64,000 bases of DNA. Source: Bacillus sp. es.036. GTDB lineage: Bacteria > Bacillota > Bacilli > Bacillales > Guptibacillaceae. Shown here piece after piece: positions 26,115 to 34,907 of this stretch (position 1 is its first letter; each line of letters begins with the position of its first letter). The stretch is taken from NCBI RefSeq assembly GCF_002563635.1, contig NZ_PDIZ01000001.1:124001-188000 (forward strand), given 5' to 3'. The notes beneath the pieces are model-generated. The model ran no database searches. It had not been told where the DNA came from and was given only the letters and a program-made list of their open reading frames with translations. Made by a program: the position numbers and the translations under genes.

Positions 26115-26833
26115 TTAAAGTCGAACGTCTGAAGAAATCATTTGGTGATTTAGAAGTTTTGAAAGAAATTAATGTCGAAATTAAACCACAAGAAGTTGTC
26201 GTTGTGATTGGTCCATCTGGCTCGGGCAAATCTACTTTTCTAAGATGTTTAAATCTTCTAGAATCGATCACTGGTGGCAAAGTGACGATTAAGGATCAGG
26301 ATTTAACAGCGAAGGGGACAAATATCAATCAAGTGCGGACGAATGTAGGAATGGTTTTTCAACAGTTTAATTTATTTCCTCACAAAACCGTTCTTGAAAA
26401 CATCATGATGTCTCCCATGAAAGTGAGAAAGTGGCAACGCAAGCAAGCTGAAGAGAAGGGACTTGCTCTTCTTCGTAAGGTAGGTCTTTATGAAAAGGCA
26501 CATGTTTATCCTGACTCTTTATCTGGAGGACAAAAGCAGCGCGTTGCCATTGCGAGAGCACTGGCGATGGAGCCTGAAATTATGCTGTTTGATGAACCTA
26601 CTTCTGCTTTGGATCCAGAGATGGTTGGAGAAGTGCTTGAAGTGATGAAAGATTTAGCCAAAGAGGGGATGACAATGGTCGTCGTCACCCACGAAATGGG
26701 ATTCGCAAAAGAAGTAGGGGATCGCGTTTTGTTTATGGACGGGGGATACATCGTCGAGGAAAATGTACCAATTGAACTATTTGAACATCCTAAGGAAGAG
26801 AGAACAAAAGCCTTTTTGAGTAAAGTGCTTTAA
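26111..26833 (+). CDS. Polar amino-acid ABC transporter, ATP-binding protein
   Basis: A 240-aa GlnQ/HisP-type ATPase: Walker [10 protein letters not shown] (about residue 32), Q-loop [14 protein letters not shown], signature [15 protein letters not shown], Walker [17 protein letters not shown] and the H-loop VTHEMGFA. The start at 26111 follows AAAGGAGATT and overlaps the permease stop. Energises uptake of the amino acid bound by the upstream lipoprotein. Confidence 0.95.
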   Translation: MIKVERLKKSFGDLEVLKEINVEIKPQEVVVVIGPSGSGKSTFLRCLNLLESITGGKVTIKDQDLTAKGTNINQVRTNVGMVFQQFNLFPHKTVLENIMMSPMKVRKWQRKQAEEKGLALLRKVGLYEKAHVYPDSLSGGQKQRVAIARALAMEPEIMLFDEPTSALDPEMVGEVLEVMKDLAKEGMTMVVVTHEMGFAKEVGDRVLFMDGGYIVEENVPIELFEHPKEERTKAFLSKVL

Positions 26834-26897
26834 CTAACACAATATTTGTGAAAAAAGACTTGCTCTTTTGTTCAGTAAGATTTAAGATAAGAAAAAA

Positions 26898-27174
26898 ATA
26901 ACGTTGCGATGAGGAAGAAGAGTAATCTTCAGTGACACTTTAGAGAGCTGATGGTTGGTGGGAATCAGCGTGTGCGACAGATGAATGGGCTTCTGAGCTT
27001 CCGGAACTGAACAATTTAGTATAGGATTCGGCGGAGCGTCTTACCGATACAAGAGACACCTTATCGAAATAGGTTTCTGTAGGGATAAGTGCGTTTACGT
27101 CTGTAAACGAATAAAGGTGGCACCACGGGGTCTCTCGTCCTTTTTTTAGAGGATGAGGGGCCTTTTTGTGTTGT
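26898..27174 (+). ncRNA. T-box leader of trpS (tRNA-Trp sensing)
   Basis: The conserved T-box element AAAGGTGGCACCACGG lies at 27113-27128, followed by a terminator (GTCTCTCGTCC with GGATGAGGGGC, then TTTTT, to 27174). In stem I the specifier region reads GAA-TGG-GCTTCTGAG, giving UGG (26986-26988) for tryptophan. The UGGC of the T-box leaves C to pair with the G discriminator expected of tRNA-Trp. Uncharged tRNA-Trp should stabilise the antiterminator and switch trpS on. Confidence 0.95.
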
Positions 27175-27194
27175 ACTTAAATGGAGGGGATCTT

Positions 27195-28199
27195 ATGCGG
27201 AAGACGATCGTAACAGGAATTAAACCAACAGGACGTGTGCATTTAGGCAATTATATTGGTGCCATTAAACCTGCGTTAGAGCAAGCACGAAATGAGGAGC
27301 TAGACCCAGTCTATTTTGTTGCCGATTATCATGGATTAACGAAAGTTCGAGATCAGAAACAGATGCAAGAATTATCATATGGGATTGCGGCCACATGGCT
27401 TGCACTCGGGCTCGATCCGGATAAAGTTATTTTCTATCGCCAGTCAGATGTACCAGAAATTTTTGAACTATCATGGGTTCTGGCCTGTTTTACACCTAAA
27501 GGTTTGATGAATCGGGCTCATGCGTATAAAGCCATTGTCGAAAAGAATCGTAAGGAAGATCGTGAAGAGGACGAAGGAGTAAACATGGGGCTATTCACTT
27601 ACCCGATCTTAATGGCTTCAGATATATTATTGTTTCAATCCCAATACGTTCCTGTAGGCAAAGACCAAATCCAACATGTAGAGATTGCACGTGATTTGGC
27701 ATCAGCTTTTAACCATCAATTTGGAGAAATATTTACAATGCCGGAGCACATCGTCGATGAAAACACATCGGTGCTCCCTGGACTGGACGGTAGAAAGATG
27801 AGTAAAAGTTATCATAATACGATACCACTGTTTGAAGAGCCGTCTAAGCTTAAGAAGTTAATTAATCGTATTACAACGGATTCAACCGGGCCAACGGATC
27901 CGAAAAATCCAAACGACTCGACTGTTTTTACACTGTATAAGGAGTTTGCAAGTGAAGAACAGACGGTTAAAATGAGAAAGAGATTTGAAGAAGGAATAGG
28001 ATGGGGTGAAGCGAAAAAAGAGCTTTTTCTCGTAATGAATGATTTCCTTACCGAACCACGCGAAACGTTCCGCTATTATATGTCTCACAAGGATGAACTT
28101 GACCGCATCCTTGAAGAAGGTGCAAAGAAAGCAAGGGCAAAAGCGCAACCGTTATTACATGAAGTGAAAAGAAAGCTTGGTATTCGGGGGCACACTTAA
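27195..28199 (+). CDS. trpS: Tryptophan--tRNA ligase (proteobacterial-like type)
   Basis: A 334-aa class I synthetase that charges tRNA-Trp. The HIGH-like motif is GRVHLGNYIG and the KMSKS motif LDGRKMSKSYHNT. The central segment WVLACFTPKGLMNRAHAYKA differs from the canonical Bacillus TrpRS, which has a GELERMTQFKDK-type sequence there, and resembles the TrpRS of many proteobacteria and Bacteroidetes; this may be a second, inducible copy. ATG 27195 follows GGAGGGGA, past the T-box terminator. Confidence 0.95.
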   Translation: MRKTIVTGIKPTGRVHLGNYIGAIKPALEQARNEELDPVYFVADYHGLTKVRDQKQMQELSYGIAATWLALGLDPDKVIFYRQSDVPEIFELSWVLACFTPKGLMNRAHAYKAIVEKNRKEDREEDEGVNMGLFTYPILMASDILLFQSQYVPVGKDQIQHVEIARDLASAFNHQFGEIFTMPEHIVDENTSVLPGLDGRKMSKSYHNTIPLFEEPSKLKKLINRITTDSTGPTDPKNPNDSTVFTLYKEFASEEQTVKMRKRFEEGIGWGEAKKELFLVMNDFLTEPRETFRYYMSHKDELDRILEEGAKKARAKAQPLLHEVKRKLGIRGHT

Positions 28200-28263
28200 C
28201 CTCTGTTTCGTTTATGCCGATAAATAGACTGAACAGATTTTTTAAAGTCGGAGGCACAGAATC

Positions 28264-28873
28264 ATGATTGAAATGTCAGGACAGTACAATTGGTGGATCG
28301 TTTTACTGTCTTTAATAAAAGTAAAGAAACATACGGTTAAGAGCTGGGAGCATTTTGCTGATTTAGCACTAGAGGGGAAAACATTAACAAAAGAACAGGC
28401 TTTAACGATTTTATCATCATCAGACGAGCAGTTATTACCCCTTTTACATGCGGCTTTTAGAGTACGAAAGCGCTTCAAAAGAAGCGATGCATCGTAAAGC
28501 AGGCACTTACTGTATCGTTATGAGTGGACGCGGTGCAACTAGATAACGTGATAAGTGCCGTCGAGCATATAAAGTCAGAAATGCCGCTAAAGATTTGTGC
28601 GTGTCTCGGTATTCTCTCTGAAGAACAAAAAGAGCGGTTAAAACAGGCAGGGGTCGATCGTTATAATCATAATGTTAATACAAGTATAGGGTACCATGAG
28701 AAGGTTACCTCAACACATACATATGGTCATCGTGTAAAAACGGTAGAAAATGTGAAAAGATCTGGGCTCTCACCTATGTCATACACATCCTCAACTGTTT
28801 CTCCCATGCCAATAATGCAACCCGAGCCGATCATCAGATGATAGAGGATCTTGGATTTGAAATTGAATCATAG
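28264..28873 (+). pseudogene. bioB: Decayed biotin synthase (bioB) remnant
   Basis: Four BioB-like pieces survive in order but in shifting frames. The N-terminal WEHFADLALEGKTLTKEQAL..LHAAFRVRKRF (to 28497) is followed by KAGTYCIVMSGRG, then IKSEMPLKICACLGILSEEQ..AGVDRYNHNVNTS..HTYGHRVKTVENVKRSGLSP, and finally the C-terminus ADHQMIEDLGFEIES ending at TAG 28873. The segment with the radical-SAM CxxxCxxC motif and a large later part are deleted. About 0.6 kb remains of a gene normally near 1 kb, so it cannot make active biotin synthase. The first 25 codons of the 28264 frame have no BioB counterpart. Confidence 0.88.
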
Positions 28874-28875
28874 AC

Positions 28876-28911
28876 AAAAAGGACTGCCTTTACTTACGGG
28901 CGGTCCTTTTT
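28876..28911. terminator. Terminator between the bioB remnant and the STAS gene
   Basis: AAAAGGACTGCC pairs with GGGCGGTCCTTTT (with a wobble), followed by T. It can act on both converging transcripts. Confidence 0.75.
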
Positions 28912-29752
28912 AGTGCTTAATAAGCTCGTATCCAATCCAATTTAAGGCCTGTTGAAGGTTTGATTTCACTACAATTTGATCGAAATCACTCGTGGCATGA
29001 ACCGCTTTAATCGCAAGTTCTGGACGAATACCGGTTACAATCATCTGAACACCGATCAACTTAAGAGATTGTCCAATCTTTAGCAAGTTTGTTGCACTTT
29101 CAGTATGAATATTGACCAGCCCTGATAAGTCGAAGATCAAGTAGTCAAGCTGATTTTTTGCACTCTCAGCAAGTGCTCTTTCCATTAATCGTTCCGTTCG
29201 TATCTCGTTCACGTCACCAATAATTGGAAGAATCGCCACTTCCTCTGAGATAGGAACAACAGGGACAGAAAGGGACTCTATTTCTGTATTCGCTCTCTCT
29301 AATTCAAGAACATTCCCTAAAAGATTGGCCATCGCTTTAAATAAATCAATATGGTCCTGGGTATAGTGAAATGGTTTTAAATCAAGTCCGCATAACGTAC
29401 CGTAATTATCGCCATTTCGGTAATAAATTGGTGCTCCGATTAACGAGCCACCACCAAGGTTTTTCGTTACTTCCATATCTTTTGTTGAATCGTGAGTAGC
29501 TAAATCATCAATGATAAGGGGTTCACGACCGCCTTTCACAATGAATTGTCAGTAAGAATCTCGATATAGGGTTTCAAAACCTGATTCGAGAACCATTTCA
29601 TCTCTGTTAAAAGAAGAAATAATATCGACATCCGTTTTATCATTTTTTGCTATAAAAAAAGTATTAACACCTACAAATTTACTGATAACCTCTAGTACAT
29701 CTCTCGAAGCATCCTCGATCGAAGTATAGGTAGGAGTATTTGACTGAATCAC
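28910..29752 (-). pseudogene. GAF-STAS (RsbR-like) regulator interrupted by an in-frame UGA
   Basis: One continuous frame of about 280 codons encodes a GAF domain (residues 1-150, TYTSIEDASRDVLEVISKFV..NYGTLCGLDLKPF) and a C-terminal STAS domain (LIFDLSGLVNIHTESATNL). It is split only by TGA at 29549-29551, between RDSY and QFIVKGGREPL. Relatives, as I recall them, have Cys at that site, so a single change of TGC/TGT to TGA explains it. Such proteins tune the stressosome/SigB pathway. Either a recent nonsense mutation, an assembly error or readthrough. The start is probably GTG 29752 after AGAGGTGA; GTG 29761 is an alternative. Confidence 0.8.
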
Positions 29753-29912
29753 TTCATTCACCTCTCTTCATAAGACCTTATAACACTTATGTCTCTATAG
29801 TATCGTATCATTGATAGGATAGATATGAAAAAATAAATCACTATTAATGGAAAACGATTCTTATTAGAAAGAATTGTGCTTGAAATAAATTTTCATTCAT
29901 TTTAAATTTATA

Positions 29913-29937
29913 GCTTAAATGTTGATGAATAGGGTAA
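29913..29937 (+). promoter_or_regulatory. SigB-like promoter of the BCCT gene
   Basis: GCTTAA, a 13-nt spacer and GGGTAA approach the SigB consensus (GTTTAA, 12-15 nt, GGGTAT). It lies about 130 nt before the BCCT start, in a 316-bp gap that otherwise shows only a TTTTCGCGAAAA palindrome near 29980. Confidence 0.45.
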
Positions 29938-30068
29938 AAGAAGAAAAGAGAATTTAGAACTTACATAATGGTAGACGAAATTTTCGCGAAAAATGAAGAG
30001 AGATCTGAATGTTTTCAATCTGCTTCGTTCGTTATACATAGGAAGTTCATTTTTTGAGAGGTGAGTTA

Positions 30069-31586
30069 ATGAAAAAAGCAACACTTGTTTTTTGGTATAG
30101 TCTCATTGTTTGTACGTTAGTTGTGTTATGGGGAGCGATCTGGCCAGAGCATTTACAGTCAGTAACGTCCACAGCAACAGCTTTCATATCAAGTCGATTT
30201 GGATGGTATTATCTCCTTATCATCATGGGGATTCTTGTTTTTTGTGTGTACTTGATTTTTTCCAGATTTAAAGACATTAAACTTGGCGGCAAAGATGATC
30301 AACCTGAATTCAGCTTACCTACATGGTTTGCGATGCTGTTCAGTGCAGGCATGGGAATGGGAATGGTATTCTGGACGACGGCAGAGCCAATATCCCATGC
30401 GTTTAAAAGCAGCCCCAGTGGCGAATTAGGAACGGATAAAGCGATTGTCGAATCACTTCAGTACTCCTTTTTTCACTGGGGTGTTCACGCCTGGGCTGTC
30501 TATGCCCTTGTTGCGCTTGTATTAGCTTATTTTAAATTCCATAAAGGGTATCCGGGATTAATTAGTGCTACACTAACGCCTTTGTTTGGAGAAAAACGAA
30601 TGCAAGGGTCGCTCGGACACATGATCGACACGCTTGCTGTTGTTGCGACAGTTATAGGTGTTGCGGCAACGCTTGGCTTCGGATCAGCACAAATTAATCA
30701 AGGACTGAAGTTTTTATTTGATGCTCCAGCAAACTTCTCAGTTCAGCTGCTCATTCTCGTGATTTCAACCGTGTTGTTTATTGCTTCGGCATGGTCTGGG
30801 TTAAAAAGAGGAATTAAATATTTAAGTAATATTAATATGATTCTCGGCTTTGCTCTTATGATTCTTCTCCTTATTGTCGGACCAACGCTATATATTATGA
30901 ATATGTTTACTGGATCTTTAGGTGGTTACATATCGAACTTTTTCGATATGAGTTTTCACATTGAACCCATCAACAACGATCAGCGCTCATGGGTTGATAG
31001 TTGGACGATTTTTTACTGGGCATGGTGGATTTCATGGTCCCCTTTCGTTGGAATCTTTATTGCGAGAATTTCAAGGGGGCGTACGATAAAAGAATTTATG
31101 CTTGGTGTATTATTTGTTCCTTCGATCGTCTGCTTCATTTTCTTTGCGGTCTTTGGAGTCTCAGCTCTCGACTTGCAACAAAGTGGAATTGCAACGATTT
31201 CCGATTATTCGATTGAGACGGCAACATTTGCTGTTTTACAAGAGTACCCTCTTGGTACATTAATGTCGTTTATTACGATTTTTGTTATCGCGATTTTCTT
31301 TATTACATCAGCAGATTCGGCAACATTTGTATTAGGAATGCTTAGTACATCAGGATCATTGAATCCTTCAGCAGTGATTAAGATTGTATGGGGCTTATCG
31401 CTTTCTGCCATGGCAGCAATCATCGTCTACTTCGGTGGAACGCAAGGCTTGCAAAATATGCTAATCCTTGCCGCTTTACCATTTTCAGTCGTTGTCCTAA
31501 TGATGGGTTATTCCTTCTATCGAGCGGCGAGTAAAGAAGTATTATCGAAAAGAAAAAGAGCAAAAACACAAAAAGAAGCGGTGTAA
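30069..31586 (+). CDS. BCCT-family compatible-solute transporter (OpuD-like)
   Basis: A 505-aa, 12-helix sodium-coupled carrier of the betaine/choline/carnitine family. The glycine-rich unwound helix GMGMGMVFWTTAEP (about residues 98-111) and the tryptophan-rich WTIFYWAWWISWSPFVGIFI (about 318-337) mark the substrate and sodium sites. In Bacillus these import glycine betaine during osmotic stress, which fits the SigB-like promoter. ATG 30069 follows GAGAGGTGA. Exact solute inferred, not proven. Confidence 0.92.
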   Translation: MKKATLVFWYSLIVCTLVVLWGAIWPEHLQSVTSTATAFISSRFGWYYLLIIMGILVFCVYLIFSRFKDIKLGGKDDQPEFSLPTWFAMLFSAGMGMGMVFWTTAEPISHAFKSSPSGELGTDKAIVESLQYSFFHWGVHAWAVYALVALVLAYFKFHKGYPGLISATLTPLFGEKRMQGSLGHMIDTLAVVATVIGVAATLGFGSAQINQGLKFLFDAPANFSVQLLILVISTVLFIASAWSGLKRGIKYLSNINMILGFALMILLLIVGPTLYIMNMFTGSLGGYISNFFDMSFHIEPINNDQRSWVDSWTIFYWAWWISWSPFVGIFIARISRGRTIKEFMLGVLFVPSIVCFIFFAVFGVSALDLQQSGIATISDYSIETATFAVLQEYPLGTLMSFITIFVIAIFFITSADSATFVLGMLSTSGSLNPSAVIKIVWGLSLSAMAAIIVYFGGTQGLQNMLILAALPFSVVVLMMGYSFYRAASKEVLSKRKRAKTQKEAV

Positions 31587-31593
31587 TAAGATG

Positions 31594-31630
31594 AAAAAGC
31601 TGTGTTCCTCTAGGGGGACGCAGCTTTTTT
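31594..31630 (+). terminator. Terminator of the BCCT gene
   Basis: AAAGCTGTGTTCC pairs with GGGGACGCAGCTTT (with wobbles), followed by TTT. Confidence 0.7.
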
Positions 31631-31676
31631 GCAGGAAAAAAGGAGAAGATCGGGAATTTCTTAATGAAAGGTGACT

Positions 31677-32402
31677 ATGGAAGGAATGAGGAAGTTGAAG
31701 CAAATTATCGCGATGGGTGGCGGAGGTTTTTCAATGGAACCCGACAACCCGCTATTGGATCGCTATATCTTAAAGCAAGCTATCAGCAAGCAACCGAAAA
31801 TCTGTTTTATCCCGACTGCTAGCGGTGATGCAGATGGATACATAACAAAATTCTATACCTTTTTTGAGAAGCAGATATGCGTGCCGTCTCATCTCTCCTT
31901 ATTTAAACCACATGTGAAAGATATCGAAGGCTTCTTGTTAAGTCAGGATATTCTGTATGTAGGGGGAGGAAACACAAAAAATCTTCTCGTCCTCTGGAAA
32001 GAATGGGGACTTGATCAAGTAATGAGGAAAGCATGGGAGCAAGGCATTGTTTCAGCCGGAATAAGCGCAGGGGCGATCTGCTGGTTTGAAGAAGGGGTCA
32101 CGGATTCATTTGGAGATGAGCTTCACGCGCTGGATTGTCTTGGCTTTCTACCAGGGAGTAGCTGTCCTCACTTTGATGGAGAAGAGAAGCGACGATCTGC
32201 CTATCATGATTTGATTGATTCAGGTCACTTGCAACCAGGAATAGCGCTCGACGATGGAGCAGCTGTTCATTATGTGGACGATTCGATGAAGGTGGTCGTA
32301 AGTTCACGAAAAGAAGCGTATGCCTATAAAGTTGAGAGACTGCAGGTGGGTGAAGAGCGGTTGAAGACAGTTTATCTCGGAAATGAAAAGGAGAATACAT
32401 AA
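31677..32402 (+). CDS. Peptidase E-like (S51 family) hydrolase
   Basis: A 241-aa protein of the S51 family (dipeptidase E/cyanophycinase fold). The catalytic serine is in SAGISAGAICWF (about residues 122-133), the nucleophile-elbow SAG of this family. FIPTASGDADGY, ILYVGGGNTKNLLVLW and SSCPHFDGE are further conserved blocks. Dipeptidase E cleaves Asp-X dipeptides. ATG 31677 follows GAAAGGTGA. A kinase-like gene starts two bases after its stop, so they form a transcription unit. Confidence 0.88.
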   Translation: MEGMRKLKQIIAMGGGGFSMEPDNPLLDRYILKQAISKQPKICFIPTASGDADGYITKFYTFFEKQICVPSHLSLFKPHVKDIEGFLLSQDILYVGGGNTKNLLVLWKEWGLDQVMRKAWEQGIVSAGISAGAICWFEEGVTDSFGDELHALDCLGFLPGSSCPHFDGEEKRRSAYHDLIDSGHLQPGIALDDGAAVHYVDDSMKVVVSSRKEAYAYKVERLQVGEERLKTVYLGNEKENT

Positions 32403-32404
32403 AG

Positions 32405-33493
32405 ATGAAATTCCTTGCTACACAAAATGTTTCAGAAGTTGATCTGATGAATCAAGCTTTAGCAAATGAAGGGTTACGTCCTTTATCGGATCACGGTGAA
32501 ATCCAACTCTTGGGAGAAGGTGCCTGGCACTTTGCCTTTTTTCTGGAGAAGGAACAGCTCGTTCTCCGGATTCCTAAGAAAGTGGCCTATGAGAAAGAGG
32601 TCCATTTCCAACAAAAAGAGTTAACGACAGAGTATGCTGCAACAAAAGCTTTTTATCAACATGCTAATCGAGCAAAAGAAGGCGTATGTCCTGAGTTCTT
32701 TACATTTTTCGTTCAACCAGAATTAACGTATACGTTAGAATCGTACTTGGGGAAATCTGATAAACTTAGTGATTTGACAACAAACCAATCACGTCAATAT
32801 GGAAGGGAATTAGGAGACTTTTTTCTCGCTCTAGCATCGATGGAATCTCCCTATAATGGGATTGGGTACTTGAAGTGTGATCAGAATGGTAAGTTAAAAG
32901 GTGAGCTAGATATGGATCAAAAAGAGTTCGTTATGGAAGAGACGAGGGAGTATGTTGAGGAGTTAAATCTTTTGCTTGCAAGCGACTATATTTTTGATAA
33001 GCAAAGAGTTGAAGCAGTTGGAAGAGAGCTGATCTCTGCTCGTTCCTTAAGCGGTGAAAAAATAACGTTTACGAATCAAGATACATCTCCTGAAAACCTG
33101 ATCTTTTCAGAAGGTGGCCTTAAGATGCTTGATCCGTATCCCCTTCTTTCTCCAGGTGTTTCGCTAGCTGCGAATCACGTTTTCAATTACCATTATCTCT
33201 TTCCTTCTCTTCATAACACGCTTAGATACCGGAAAGGGAATTATCTTCAATCTCTTCCGCAATTAAGAGCTAACGCTGAAGGGTTTAAAAAAGCCTATAC
33301 TGTCCGTTCGAACCAGGATAACCTGCACATTGAAGTTTTCTTAAAGCTTGTTACGATGACTTATACTCATTATCAGTTAATAAATGAAACATCATTACGT
33401 CGTGAACAGGTGATTCGTTATGGTACGCAAGCGCAAATTGAAGAGCGATTCTTCTATTTTTTAAAACAGCTTGAGCAATTTCCTGAATGGTAG
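32405..33493 (+). CDS. Kinase-like (APH-fold) protein of unknown substrate
   Basis: A 362-aa protein with APH-like organisation: an N-terminal lobe LLGEGAWHFAFFLEKEQLVL..RIPK, and a catalytic-loop counterpart FTNQDTSPENLIF followed by GLKMLDPYPLL. The loop keeps Asp and Asn (QD..EN) but replaces the usual His before Asp, and DP stands where DFG/DxD is expected, so activity is uncertain. It is coupled to the peptidase E gene (2-bp gap). I do not know its substrate. Confidence 0.75.
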   Translation: MKFLATQNVSEVDLMNQALANEGLRPLSDHGEIQLLGEGAWHFAFFLEKEQLVLRIPKKVAYEKEVHFQQKELTTEYAATKAFYQHANRAKEGVCPEFFTFFVQPELTYTLESYLGKSDKLSDLTTNQSRQYGRELGDFFLALASMESPYNGIGYLKCDQNGKLKGELDMDQKEFVMEETREYVEELNLLLASDYIFDKQRVEAVGRELISARSLSGEKITFTNQDTSPENLIFSEGGLKMLDPYPLLSPGVSLAANHVFNYHYLFPSLHNTLRYRKGNYLQSLPQLRANAEGFKKAYTVRSNQDNLHIEVFLKLVTMTYTHYQLINETSLRREQVIRYGTQAQIEERFFYFLKQLEQFPEW

Positions 33494-33522
33494 AGCAAAG
33501 AGGAAAACCTTTCTTTTTTAAA

Positions 33523-33564
33523 CTCAAATTTAAAAACCACACCGAAGTGTAGTTTTAATTTGAG
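33523..33564. terminator. Long hairpin between convergent genes
   Basis: CTCAAATT pairs with AATTTGAG, and inside AAAAC.ACAC pairs with GTGT.GTTTT around CGAA. No strong T run, but the position between converging transcripts suggests a bidirectional terminator. Confidence 0.55.
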
Positions 33565-33595
33565 GGTATGATCTCATGTCAGTCGAATAGGTGAT

Positions 33596-34420
33596 CTATC
33601 CTTCCAACATTCCAAGAGATTTTAAAGCGCCTTCTAAATTCTGTTTAATTGTAAGGGATTGCAAATCAATTCCCAATGAGACAACGCCGATTGCAACTTC
33701 AGAACTAACCCCAGTTACAATGATATCCACACCCATTACTTCTAGTGAATCAACGATTTTGAAGAGGTGTTGGGTCATCATTGTATCAAGTGTTGCGACA
33801 CCCGATAGGTCAAGAATAAGAGAGCGAATCTTTTTTGCACTGGATTCCATTAATGTTCGTTCAAGAATAAGATTTGCGCGTTTTTCATCAATTTCTCCGA
33901 TGATTGGGCAAATCGCTACACGAGAAGATAGTTTAATAATTGGTACAGATAATGCATCATCTTGATAGTATTCTGATCGAAGGCTATTTGTTTTTTGTGT
34001 TAAATAGCTTTCGGTAAAATGATGAATGAAATAATCAATCAACGGATCGACGATTTTTGTAATGGCAATGATGTCTGAAACCGTAAGCGAGAAAGTATGC
34101 TGATTCTCTTCTATATAACTAAGAAGCGATTGTTTAACGGTTGAAATGCTCATTAACACCGTATCCAAATAAGCGGGAATAGCATCCATTTCTTTAAAGC
34201 TTGAAATGTGCTCTGTTGGATAAGAAACTTCTTCAGCTTCAATCGATTCACCTAATGGTACGATGATCTGTTCGGTAAATGTGTAAGGCACAATGTCTGG
34301 AAGACCCTGTTCTTTGACGGAAATTTCGATTTGATGCCGAGCGTTTGCTGCGATTTGATCTATGTTTTGTAGGATGGATTGCCCTATAGATTGGACATTG
34401 TGTGATATGTTTTCGGACAT
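33596..34420 (-). CDS. STAS-domain RsbR-like co-antagonist
   Basis: A 274-aa protein. The N-terminal 150 residues are helical without a recognised motif (RsbR-type non-haem globin-like sensor is likely). The C-terminal STAS domain has ICPIIGEIDEKRANLILERT, RSLILDLSGVATLDTMM with conserved Thr/Ser positions phosphorylated by RsbT in stressosomes, and DIIVTGVSSEVAIGVV. A STAS paralogue, interrupted by UGA, lies 4 kb upstream. GAGGGGAG precedes the ATG. Confidence 0.88.
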   Translation of the reverse strand: MSENISHNVQSIGQSILQNIDQIAANARHQIEISVKEQGLPDIVPYTFTEQIIVPLGESIEAEEVSYPTEHISSFKEMDAIPAYLDTVLMSISTVKQSLLSYIEENQHTFSLTVSDIIAITKIVDPLIDYFIHHFTESYLTQKTNSLRSEYYQDDALSVPIIKLSSRVAICPIIGEIDEKRANLILERTLMESSAKKIRSLILDLSGVATLDTMMTQHLFKIVDSLEVMGVDIIVTGVSSEVAIGVVSLGIDLQSLTIKQNLEGALKSLGMLEG

Positions 34421-34543
34421 AGAAACTCCCCTCTAACTTTGTAGTTAACTTATGATAAAATAAGGTTATTATATGCTATCTTACTACAATGAACGTTTTT
34501 GTGAAGAAGTATATTACTATATACCTGGAGGTGCAGGGGGAAT

Positions 34544-34873
34544 TTGAACAAATCCGTGGAGGATATGAAGACGACGCTTGATGTAGTCTGTGGGAAGTGG
34601 AAAGCCGTTTTGCTGCTAGAATTAGTGGAGGAGCCTCTTCGATTTAGTGAGATAAAAAAGGCGATCCCACGCATTCCTCATCAAACGTTAATTAAACATC
34701 TCAAAGAACTGGAGCAGGATGGATTAATTAACAGAGTAGAATCGGATGATGTACCGCCAAAAGTCGAGTATTCGTTAACTTCATATGGTTATGCTCTTGA
34801 ACCATTGCTTCAAGAAATGGAAAAATGGGGAAGAGTTCACCGCTCTCGTTCCGAAGAAACGATTGCAAACTAA
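34544..34873 (+). CDS. HxlR-family winged-helix regulator
   Basis: A 109-aa protein of the HxlR/MarR-like family: VVCGKWKAVLLLELVEEPLR at the start, FSEIKKAIPRIPHQTLIKHL as the recognition region, and VEYSLTSYGYALEPLLQEM at the C-terminus. The start is TTG 34544 after AGGGGGAA. HxlR regulators often respond to electrophiles or quinones and control adjacent genes; no obvious partner is next to it. Confidence 0.9.
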   Translation: MNKSVEDMKTTLDVVCGKWKAVLLLELVEEPLRFSEIKKAIPRIPHQTLIKHLKELEQDGLINRVESDDVPPKVEYSLTSYGYALEPLLQEMEKWGRVHRSRSEETIAN

Positions 34874-34901
34874 AAGGAACGTGCAGATGCACGTTCCTTT
34901 T
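34872..34901. terminator. Bidirectional terminator between the HxlR gene and prfC
   Basis: AAAAGGAACGTGC pairs with GCACGTTCCTTTT around AGAT. Confidence 0.85.
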
Positions 34902-34907
34902 GTATGT

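Noticed and set aside
29516-29551. Selenocysteine insertion at the UGA of the GAF-STAS gene
   Set aside because: The downstream hairpin is small and imperfect and no sel genes are in view; a nonsense mutation or sequence error is much more likely.
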